64,000 bases of DNA from the NCBI GenBank assembly GCA_030847615.1, contig JAUMIR010000004.1, forward strand, positions 273,381,501-273,445,500. Reading direction: 5' to 3'. The notes beneath the pieces are model-generated. The model was not told the DNA's origin. It was given only the letters and a program-made list of their open reading frames with translations, and ran no database searches. The position numbers and the translations under genes are program-made. The DNA is from Gambelia wislizenii (Eukaryota; Chordata; Lepidosauria; Squamata; Crotaphytidae). Shown here one piece after another: positions 22,421 through 34,400 of the stretch (position 1 is the first letter of the stretch; each line of letters starts with the position of its first letter).

Positions 22421-25400
22421 ATAGCTCCCAGAATCCACCAGCCAGCATGGCTAAGGGATATGTTCTCTGTGGGATTTTGGGAATTGTAGTCCAAAAATCA
22501 ACTTTCCCAAGCTCTAATAACCATAGCTCCTTAAACTCCTTAAAGTATCCACTTTCTTAATCAATATTTGATGGCATGCTTTGTCTGACTTATTACACCA
22601 GATCATAGTTCATACTAACCATAATTTAGAACCCAAACCATAGTTTGGACTTCCAAATAACTAATAAAGAAACCATAGTTTAGAGCTCTTTGTTTTTGTT
22701 TTCTGTGTGCTCAGTAGTTGGCCTCATAAACTCTTGCTTGTTTAGCAACGTACAAAACAGAGGCAACAATGATTTGTCAATGTTGACATTATGCCTAAAT
22801 ATACTTTGCAAACTGATTTCAAACTGCATTCAGAATCTAGTTTATTCTACAGTCACAAAACATAGTTTGGTATAATGTCTGATCTTTGGATTTACTGTAG
22901 GGGTTACAGTGTAACTCAGCTGCTATGTGAAATTACTTTTCCAAATATAAGAGAAGCATGCTCAAATGTTATTATCTATGATAATACCACTTTGTATATG
23001 GTTATTATTTAATCTTGTTAAGGTGAAACCAGTTGCCATTGATTATTATATTTTGGCCTAAACTTTTTTCCTAGCAACCATAATGCTTTATTTCAAAACT
23101 AAAAGTGTATATTTTGCTTTTGATTTACTTAACTCACTTGCATAGTTCTGACATTTGACTTATTAACTGTAGTGAAGTGTCAACAGGCTTTGTGAAAGTT
23201 TATGCTCTCATCCATGTAATTTATAATTAGTTTATTTTAAAGAAATGTAAGTAACCATTGCTCAAATGTTATTATCTATGATAATACCACTTTGTATATG
23301 GTTATTATTTAATTTTGTTAAGGTGAAACCAGTTGCCATTGATTATTATATTTTGGCCTAAACTTTTTTCCTAGCAACCATAATGCTTTATTTCAAAACT
23401 AAAAGTGTAATTTTGCTTTTGATTTACTTAACTCACTTGCATAGTTCTGACATTTGACTTATTAACTGTAGTGAAGTGTCAACAGGCTTTGTGAAAGTTT
23501 ATGCTCTCATCCATGTAATTTATAATTAGTTTATTTTAAAGAAATGTAAGTAACCATTGCTGCTTTGTAACATGTATCTGTATTAAAATATTTTACTAGT
23601 CATTTTCTGGCGGTGGATACAGATTGGGGGACTCTACTTGGAAGCGCTCTGAATATATTTATGGAGAAAATCAGTTTGGGCAAGATGTAAGTAAAATTAT
23701 GGTGAACAGTAGTTGCAGATATGCACAAGAGATAAATGACTGAAAACAGGAAAACGTGTGGTTGCAAAAGGTCAACTTAGTGCAAGAGGCATTCCTCTGA
23801 GGCTGTGTCTGTTATTGACAGTACATACTTTCCAGGATCATTCATAAACCATAAATAGTAGCTTCAAGAATAAATATTTGTTGGTGCAAAAAAAGGAGAT
23901 GATTTGGTAGGAAATATTACCCTTACTGTTATGACAAGCAGGGAGCTAGCTATTCATGAAAAGGGAGACCGAGTTGATTCTTGCTAACAAGAGCTCTCAT
24001 TTGAGCAAAAGGTTCAGTTTACTTAATATGTACAAAAAGTAAGTGCTGTGGTCCTTAAATACATTAGTTCTGTAATGGGAGGAGAACAAAAACAGTATGC
24101 CACTTTGATTCCCCCCTCCCCTTTCATTTCTAGGAAGGATCTCCAGCTTGTGGGCCTATTCTGGTCCATGAAGATAAGCTATTCCTACAAAACCTCTCCA
24201 TGTCCTGGCTAGCTGGAAGACCTCTGTCTCTGCTCAAGAAATAGCAAGGATTCCTTTCTGTGCTGCCAGATGACACCTGCAGCCACCAGCTGAGACCGAG
24301 TGGCTGGATGGGGTTACCTGAGAACATGGAAGTGATCCTTGTCATCTCCATTGGCTGATCAGAGATATTGGAAACTCGTCTCCCAGCAAGCAAGGATAGG
24401 GAGGGACTCTGTGAAAAGCTCCTGTAGGTCAAAGTAGCCTGGATGGTCTCCTTTCTTACAGTAGTGTCTTGGTAACTGCACCAATATCATGAAACATTGT
24501 GGCCTCCTCCCACTTGTATTTACTGTATTATGAAGACATTTTTGTTCTGTCAGATCTTTGTCTGGCCCAAAAGATGGCACTTTGAATACTGTTGATATTC
24601 ATTTTATATGCCAAACCCGCTTCTGTTGTATTTTTAAAATAGTACTGCTTTATGATACATTATAATTTTAAGTTTATATCCAGCCAAGGCTTGTGCTAGA
24701 ATTTTGAAGGGCAAAGTATAAAACTATAGAAATAAATAAATGAAAATAAGCTGCCATAAAATTAAAATATCACAAATGACCAAAAGCAGTTGGATCTAAT
24801 GATATCTGGCCATGGTTGCTCATCATTCTGTTATTCATTCTTTCCAAGCTGTCTTACCCTAAAAAACATTTACATTGACCAGCATTCATAGTATGCTTGT
24901 GGTGAAACTGAGGCACACAGTTCTACACTAGCAAGTGCCATCCCACTCCCTTCAGTGTTAATTTATGCCCTATATGCACAGTGTAGATTTACACATAAGC
25001 ATTCCCAGTGAAGCTGTACTGGCCTTTGAATTAGAACTACCATGTCTATTGATAAGATTTAGATGACATAGATAGAAATGTCACAGAATCAGTTTAGTTT
25101 ATAGGCATATTCAGGCATTCAAAAAGAGTTTAAAAATCCACACATAAGAGGGGGAGTTTTGTCCATCTTCACTCTCCAGATAGAGAGTAACAGTATGAAG
25201 AGGAAAGCCTCCTGGTTATGTGGAGAGACCACACAGGTGGAGAGATAAAATGGAGAGGATAGGGGTAGTTCACTCACGCTACTTGATAATAACCTCTTTT
25301 TGGACAACTGAATAGGGTTTATGTATTGTAATGGAAAGCAGGTGCATATAATTATCAAAATTATGTTTCTTTTTTTAAAAAAAAATATATGTATTTAGAT

Positions 25401-28400
25401 TTATTATATGTTGTCTGATTTATTATTTTTAAATTGAGTTTAAATATGTGTGATTGTAAATATGTCTTTATTATAGGTTCAAATCTTGCTCAAACTGTGG
25501 AGGAATGGTTTCAGCTTAGATGATGGAGAGCTGAGATCTTACACAGATCCAGTAAATGCTGAGTTCCTTGAGTCTGTTAAAAGAGGGTAGGTTTCTATTG
25601 TTTTACTATACAAACACATTTTCATTGTTTGCCAAATAATAGATGCCTTTTGAGAAGCAATGAAATAATCCAGATTTCATACAGTTTATACAGCAGACCC
25701 AGGAAGCAGACCCACTCCATGCATGATGGGAGGGGTTTTATGTTGTATTTGTAATGACAGCTTATCAAGCTTAATTTTGAATTTCACTCTCCTAATTCAG
25801 AAACAGCATTGATGTTCCAGTGGTGAGCAAATGTAAAAAAAGCAGAATGTGAAAGGTCCTACTGCTGACTTGTTTTAGGAAGAAGCTATTATTTATCATG
25901 CTTGCCCTTCTGTGAGTAGAGAAGAGCTCCTAGAGCTCCTCCTCCAGGAGGAAAGGGGAAAGAAACAATTTTGGCAAATTTCTCTCCCATCGCCCTCCAT
26001 TGCCCTCTTCACCACCAACCAGTGTCAAGGATATAGCAACAGGAGGCAAATAACGGCAATATGCCCACACTTTATAATAATGTGCCCCATATGAAATTTC
26101 CTTTCAGTTATCAAATTCTAACATTTCAGTAACTTAGAACCTCCATTTTTAGAAATACAAGTCAGGCATCCAAAGTAAGGGTGGCAGAAGAATTCTACTG
26201 CAAGCAGGAATGATCAGAGAGTGGGAACCAGTGTGTTGTCTCATTCACAGTCAACCAGGGTTGCCACAGAATGTTGGCTTTCTGTGACATCCAGATGTAC
26301 CCAGAGGCTCCTAACTACACACCACGTTCTTCAAAATGGCTTGAAGTTGAACTGGTTTGAAATATTTGTGGGAACTTGGTGAGTTGGTATTGAAAAACCT
26401 TGCTCTCTTCCACAGAACTGCAGTTCCTAAAATCCTTTCAAGCTGACTCCATTTCGGAATGTTCTTGAGAAATGTGGCATAACCAGAGCCTTAGCTGCCA
26501 CAATTTTAGATCTCCACCCAACTATGCAAATGATAATTAATTGCAAATAAATAATTAATCATATTCAACTTTTCTCATGCAATACTAAAATAGGGCTGTG
26601 TATTACTAAAATAGGGGTGTGTGGGATTTGCTGGCAGAGCCAATCAGAAGCAGTTTTAGGTGGCTGCCCAGGTCATACTTAAAAAGAGTGAGATCTTCCA
26701 GACTGGTCTAAAGAAATGTGAGTTCTGGTGATTTAGCTCCTTGGCCTTTGCTGGCTTTTGTCACTGGTACATCCATTCATACCTTTCTTTTCAGGGACTG
26801 TTTTTAGCCATTTCTTGGACCTGCAGTGTTGATGTTTCAAAAGGGTTTATATGTGGTTTGCTGAGATGATCCTGTGATCTGAAAGGCAATTTTTCCCTCT
26901 TTTTTTTAAAAAAAAACACTTTCCTGGCTGTAGTGTTATAATGCAAAAGCGCTATTTCCCTGATATACTGTACTATAACTCAGGGGCGATAAATTTAAAA
27001 AGAACAAAACAAAGGAGGAGGATACTTTTTTGTTCCAGTATATTCTGGAATTAAAAAGAACCCCCACCTGAGGATGGGAATAAAATGTTGCAGCTGGTGC
27101 TGGGATTTGCCACAAAATAGTCCACAACAACAAAAACACCATTTGGATTTGTTTAAAAAAACCTTAACAACTACAGCAACAAATGCCACAACCTTCTAAA
27201 ACATTTGTCCCTTCTGGAAGATCCCAGTATTTGCTTGTATAGTTCATTTTAGTACGTGTAGTTCAGACAGATGTGTAGTGTTTGTGCAATGTATAGTCAT
27301 TGATTTAATTTCCTAACACAGCAAAAGACTTTAAAACTCCACTGCTCTACCCTATGCAAGTGATCATTTTAAATAATTCATCTTATGTAATTTTTCTCAC
27401 TCAAACTTACATACTACCAAAACAAGGCACCAGGAAATTCTTTAGTTCTGAGAAACCATTGCCTCAGGGGAACTCTCAGTAGTGAGGCAGTTGGGGCTGA
27501 GTGGAAGAGAAACAGCCCGAATGTGCACTGTTTATCAAGTCTACCGTCTCCATGTGTTGAGCCTGTGTAATGCACATATATACATAGGAGTGAAAAGTGA
27601 TTATCAACTTTGGCACATGTTCTTGCATCATACAAGCTATTCAGTATTTCATCACCAGAAAGCAAACTTGGTAATTCTAACATTTAAGAATAACATTTCC
27701 AAAGGTTAACAGTTCTTCCATAAGTTTTCAGAGAAATGATGGCACATCCCATTCTACAATCTGTTCGGATCATTGTGGTAGGAATTTGTACACTTCACGT
27801 TTACTGGTAAAATTTGCCATTGTAAACCCTTAGTTTACACAACTATTTTTAATGCAGAAAATACTGTATCTCTTTGAGTCAGTATAAGCTTTCTTGGAGA
27901 CTTCATAACTCACAATTCCTAATCAAAAATCATAATTTGGAGGTTATGTTTGTAACCATTACCTGTCAGAACTTTTCCCCAGAAATATCCTTTATGGTGA
28001 CCTGTTCCCCAACCATTCTGCCTGCCCAGTTGTTGTCACTGCTCCCCCAGTAAAAAAACTCACTATACCTCCACCCCCCGAAAAAAATTTGTTCCAAAAT
28101 TGAGTGACAGATTTGTGGGAGATACCAAGGACTGCAAAAAGAATGAGGAATCAGTTTAAAAATCACTTTCCTCTTGCAAGTGCTCCAGAGAAGATTTTTC
28201 AGAAGATATAAGGGGCTGCAAGGAGAATGAAGAATCTATGAATCCCTCTCTCCTAGCAAGAGTCCTGTGAGCAGATTCCTCGCCCCCCACAGCAACATCA
28301 GATGCCACCTACTATGTGTTTTTTCCAACAAACTTTTATTTTCTACTAGATTAAACATGTTTATTAAATTAAACATGTTAATTGAAATTGAATTAAATTT

Positions 28401-31400
28401 GCTGAGCAACATTTGAAGCTTCCACATGTACGTCAGTTCTGGACCAATCCCCCATGCCACATCTCTCTGAAAATCTGGGAACTACTTAGAAAGGCTTCCA
28501 AATATAAGACAAGGAGCTAAAATTGGAATTGGAATCAAAGAAGACCAGGAAGCTAAGTAAATGTATATAGCTGAATGAAGGTGATGTTGCCAATATGGCT
28601 AGGTTTGGAGCATTTTCTTTATGTATAGTGCCTTGTGTCTTTTGACAAAGCCTTTTGTCAAAACCTACCCAGCTCAGAAATTTAAAAAGACAAACTAAAG
28701 CTGATTTCTTATGTATGAGTGCACGGATATCAGTGCAAGCCAACCCCGCAGCCTCAACTAATTACTAAGCAATTGTATACAAGATGGACAGAAAACTGAT
28801 GTGTTTGCTAGGAGAAGGATCATAGGGTTTGGTTTCTGAAGAACTGGGTCAGTTAGTTTTCAGTGGACTGAATGTAGTTTAGGAGAGACATTAAGATAAC
28901 TAGGAGTATATGTACAATTGGAAGGTACCTATTGAAGAAAGGAGCAGTCATTAATGATCTGCTGGCACCTAAACAAATTATAGTTGTCCCTTCATATTTG
29001 CTGGGGTTTGGTTCCAGGACCCCTCATGGATACCAGAATCAGTGAATACTCAAGTCCCATTATATGCAATGGCATAGCAAAATGGCGTCCCTTATATAAG
29101 ATGGCAAAATCAATGTTTGCTTTTTGGATTATTATTTTTTTAAGAATATTTTTAAGCTGTGAATACTTAAATCTGTGGATACCAAATCTGTGGATATGGA
29201 GGGACAACTGTACTTCCAGTCCAAAGAAATAGGTGGCAGTTATTTGAAAATTCCATGTTTCCTGGTATTGATGTCAGCATGCAGTATGTCTGTAAAACTA
29301 CTGTACATACTTGATTTTCTTAAAATAGCTTTGTTTTATGTTGGGATTGATATGCTGAAAATTACTAAGAAAGGAATGTTTTTTTCAAGTGGCTATTTGA
29401 GCCCTACCTGCTGAAGAACATATAAACACTAAGATTTTTATAATGCATGACCACTCAAGATTTTTTTTTTAATTTGTGACTTGTGGCTTCAGCATGTTAG
29501 AAAGTAGAAAACAAGTAGGGCCCTGTATCCACTGGGGTTACATTCCCAGACTTTCTGTTTATAAATGAAACCATGAATAATAGTGTACACTGTTAAAATA
29601 AAGGACTTCCAGTACAAACATACCATAGAGTTGTGTGGAGGACCTAGCGATTCCTAGAGAGGACACCTCTAGGCATTTGCCAGCCTGACTGTATAGTATG
29701 TGTCCCTATTTTTTTCAGCTGTAGATAACTGAAACCACAGATATTGATTCTGTGGATATTGAGGGGAGCACAATCTATATAAATAATTGGCTTTGCTCCT
29801 CCACCCTATGCCACACATTTCCTGTGGTATTTCTGGTATGTAGGTAATCAAACAAGCAACACTCTCTCAATGTGGAATATATGTTGAAGATGTAGAGAGA
29901 ACTAAGGCAGTACTTATCCCACACAAAATACATAAAGTACTCTAATTTGTTTATAATATAGATTTACAAATACATTTTATACAGGAGTCCCTTACTTATT
30001 CGACAGGTTAGAGAACAAGCCACTGTCAAAAAAGCAGAAATCATTGAAAAGTAGAACCTAAAAGTGCTCTGGTCCCTAATCTGTTGAATAAGCAGGCAAT
30101 GAACCCAGAAGCTCTTAGGAAAGTTTGGAAGTGGCTTTAAAGGAGCCAGTATAGCATCCTGGCTCACTCTGCTGAAAAGCACGCACAAAGGAAGAAAAAA
30201 GAGGAGAAAGCATGGTGCAGAGTAGGTGCTGTATGCAAACAGGTCTCTTCCAACTCTAGGAATCTATGATTCTATGTTTGTTTCCCATGGCTCTAGAGGG
30301 AGGGGGAGGATTGAGGTAAGAGGAAAGGATTGATTTTGGGAGGAGGTACCCACTTGCCACTGCCGCCTCCTCTACCTCTCCTTTGCCTGCTGCTGCTGTT
30401 GCCACCACCACTTCTCTGCCTCCCCTGCACCAAGCCACATGGTAGCTTTCCTACTGCATTCCAGGCACTTCTTAATGGAAATTGTGTGCCACCTTTGCAA
30501 AGGAACACACCTCCTGCTTTGGGCACTTTTTGTCTGGAGGGCAGGAAGCAGTGCTGGCAGGGGAGAAGGCCTTGAGTGTTTCCCACACAAGGCACGATGC
30601 CCTTCACCTCTTCAACCCTACTTGTAGTAAAGAGCTCTCACCAAGTCTTCTCAGGCTGCCTGAGCAACCTTGGGAACTGGTGGTGGTGGAAGTCCCATTT
30701 TCAGGATGGATGCAACATAGGAACTATCCCAGAAATGGCCTTTTTTCCCCCTCCCCTTCTGTGGCTTGCTTCTTTAAAGCTGCTTCCAAACTTTCCCAAG
30801 CATGTCCAGGTGTGGCCAAACACATCTACCAATCGTCCCCCCCACCAACATCAGAGGAGAAGGAGAACAAGGAGACAAATGGAAAGTTCATTGTACAGTA
30901 CTCTACAGTACACATATTGAACAAAAAGTGGCACCAAGTTGGAGGGAAAGGCAGAGCATGGTCACAAAAGCATTGTGCAAATCCCCATCTTTTGATTCAG
31001 CTAAGCACAGAACAGTATTGTAGTAGTTGCACCTGCCAAACCACTTTTTCGACCCTTTTAAATTATACGTTACCAGAACCTGTCACAGTACACTGGTGTC
31101 TCACCTTCTTTACTCCTTAACCTGGGTTATGACACAGCCTTAAAAACTGTTAAACAAAGACTTCAGGATTTTACTTTTTTGCAATTTGCAGGGTAAATCT
31201 TTTCTGTCATGTTCACCTAGTGCATTGCATATACAATACCCAGGATCATTTTCTCTGACTGATTATATAAAGAACTTAACTGTGCCAATCTTTCGTGTAT
31301 TATTTACAAAGGCCAGATGTAATGTTTTTCCTTCAGCAATGCTGTATGGCAGATATGCTGGGCTCCCTTTTGCATCAAGCTCTGTCCGTGTGGATTGCAG

Positions 31401-34400
31401 GTGGAAACCATGTCTCATATTCTACTATCCTGCGTTCTTCATTCTCAGTGTCATAAACAACTGATTTTCCCTTTGTTAAGCCATCTACCTGGCCATTCTG
31501 AGAGGTTCTATGTCAAATTATTAGAGCATAGATATCCTAATGTTACCTTGTCAGTTGCTAAGTTCTTATCTGTGGTCATTAAGACCAGTGAGAGGGAAGT
31601 TAAAAAGTGAAAAGTTGACCTGAGCTCCAAAAAGTCTGCCAATAAGTACCCTAATTTTATTGAATTTTGTATATATGGATGCCAACCTGGTTTTATGTAT
31701 TAATGTACATCTTGTTCATTGTTTGATGGGTCTCTGGACTGTATGAATAAATTGTTGTTGTTGTATATTACAGTACATTAATTCTATGTGTGGTCAAAAG
31801 AGTGGACCATTCATCGAATATATGGTATTGGGCAGTAATTTAGAATGGTCAAAAGAGTGAGCCGTCAGAAAGTGAGGTGTTGAAAAATGACAGATGCCTA
31901 TATCCCGTTTATGTATCTCACTTGTAAGCAAATGCTTCTTTGTTCTCTCACTTTCATTGTTCTTTACTGTTCAGCTTTTTGTATCTGCATAAAATTGTTT
32001 GTTTGTTTTCTGTTATTAAGAGAGATTCCTGCAGAACTTCAAAGACTTGTGCATGGAGGTCAAGTTAATTTGGATATGGAAGATCACCAGGAGCAGGAAT
32101 ACGTAAGGCCTAGATTGAAATTCAAAGCTTTCAGTGGAGAAGGACAGAAACTTGGAAGGTTATTTTTTAAAAACAAATCTTAGTTTATTAAAAGGTCATT
32201 ATCTTGACTGTTTGGGGTTTTATTCCAAGATAGAAATAGAGAGTGACTTAGACCATACTACTATCCTGTAGGCCATCTGCAACCTATGCAGTTCGATGCT
32301 CATCGTTTCCCTCTCAGCATTTTTCTAGTCTTGATTTAAACTATTTGGAATTAGAAATCTTAGAAAGACTGAATTCAAATGATAAATTTGAACTATGGAC
32401 TATGGTAAATTATAGTCCTTTCATTAATTAATATGCTTCCTTTAGTAATCTTGTGCTCTCCAAATATTGTGGGCTACAGCTTCAATAAACTCAAGCCAGA
32501 ATAGCCAGCATTGAAGGATTATGGAAATTGTAGTCCCAAAACACCTGGAGAGCAGTAAGTCGTCTATCCTGACTTAAAGGACCATTGCTACTTAGCTAAA
32601 AGTACTGTGATAATTGAAAATAATGAAATAACAGTGCAGTCTGAGGCTAATCCCATTTGAATCAATGGGAATTACTCCCAGGTCCTATATAGGGAGAGAC
32701 AGTGTGGTTTGAATGTTTGACTAGGACTCTGAGAGACCAGGGTTCAAATCTCCACTCAGCAATGGAAACCCAGTGGGTCACTCTGGGCAAGTCACACTCT
32801 CTCAGCCTCAGATGAAGACAAGGACAAACCACTTTGTAATATATCTTGCCACAAAAACCCTGTGATAAGATTACCTATGCTGGAAATGATTTGAAGGCAC
32901 ACAATAGCAATGACCTGTATAGGTTTGCAGCCTAGTCCTACGATCCTGGAGGTAATCCATTGAATATAGCGGATTATAGTACAATCTTATTCATGATTAT
33001 TGAGAAATAAGGGTGTGTTTTTTCTTTCATGTTATTTTCTCTACAGGAACAGTAATAATTTGCCTTGACAGATCCAGGCTTTCTTTATTGAAGACTGCTT
33101 ATTGTACCTATCCACTAAACAAAGTGCTTAAAGCTGCTAATAAGAACACAAAACCCACTAAAAATAATGAAACCATTAAAATCAGTCATCACTAAAAATA
33201 ATAAAACCATAAAATAATAAAATCAATAAGCAATAAATATCAAAACAGTTTAAAAGTACTGTAATAGCACTGTATCTTTGTATGGATTTTTTAATAACTA
33301 AATCCAACATAAAACAGCAGTTGCCACTGAATCTTCTTGCATTATTAGCAATGTAGCTTTCTTCCTTCTGTAGTAAACCTTTCCAGTTAATACATAGAAC
33401 TGGATTTATTTTGTTAGAATGGACTCTAGAGCACAATTGTATTGAATGAACATTCCTTTCTAATTTGCTACTGCATAAAGGTTCTGTTAATTGAACTGGC
33501 ATACCAGAAAGTTTAACTGAACAACATTTATTTTCAAGTAAAATAAGTGTCAAAAACTCAATTATGGCTGGGAAGCCAAGTATGAAGAAAATACCTATGC
33601 CTGGTAAGGGTCAGATCTGACTATTTTTCCCCTTCATATCTGACATCATAGCACTTTTGCATCTGTCCCATATTTATTAACTGAAGTAAACATAACTGTG
33701 TGTCTTTATTTTTAATAGCAGAAGTCAGGTGCTGATGGATCCTATTTGTTTAAGGCTTTCTGTCTGCCAAATGCTATTTCTACATCCTCAGAAACTGAGC
33801 TGCTAATATTTTATGACAGCCCCTTGGCTAGTTTCAGATGTAGTCGTTCAGAGTAAAACAATGGTGGGGACCCTTCTGTCTCTAGAGATGGATCCAGCCT
33901 GTGGAGGGTCCATGGGACTCCCCCAAATCTTCTCCTTTCTGAAGTTCAAGCTCTAGAGTGGTGAAGATCTTGCTCTGCACTTTCCAAATAGGAAGGCAGT
34001 TGGAAAACAGAAGAATCCCACTGTTACCTCCAGTTGTTTGTTTTCTGTTATATGGGGTTGTAAAGGGGTAAATCTTGTATACATAATTATCTTCAGTATT
34101 GTCCTTTCAACTGCCCTTCACTATCTTACTTACTTCTTTTTACTTTGTTATAGCCTTACTCCTGAAATTGTCAGTACACCTTCTTCTCCAGAAGAAGAGG
34201 AGAAATCCTTTATTGATACTGCTGTTCTGGTAGATGACTCTGTTCCAACAACTAAAATTCAGATAAGGCTAGCAGACGGAAGTCGTTTAATACAAAGATT
34301 TAATCAAACACACAGGTAAGCTTAACTGTTTACTATCCCATCTTTATTCTTATTTATTTATTTATTTATTTATACCCCGCTCTTCAGCCACAAGGCTATC

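Larger units (their letters stand above)
21789..23599 (+). other. UBXN2B: UBXN2B intron 3
   Basis: About 1.8 kb. It contains a Tigger-type MITE, a TG microsatellite, a MITE-like scrap (22426-22500) and a 300-bp tandem duplication. Confidence 0.85.
25587..32020 (+). other. UBXN2B: UBXN2B intron 5
   Basis: The longest intron, 6.4 kb. It holds two Tigger-type MITEs (28981 and 29516), a short CR1-like tail (about 30240-30280), a LINE 3' end (31186-31767) and low-complexity G/C-rich sequence at 30.29-30.45 kb. No other exon was recognised. Confidence 0.8.
32159..34153 (+). other. UBXN2B: UBXN2B intron 6
   Basis: About 2 kb with a hAT-type hairpin fragment (32455-32560), a tRNA-type SINE (32690-32940) and A/T-rich simple sequence near 33160-33260. 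Confidence 0.8.

Noticed and set aside
22961..23559. Paired LTRs of a retroelement
   Set aside because: The copies are directly adjacent with no internal region, no TG..CA ends and no target duplication.
30293..31120. Cluster of overlapping frames in UBXN2B intron 5
   Set aside because: Compositionally simple (CTG/GCC-rich) and mutually overlapping on both strands; no domain and no fitting splice sites.
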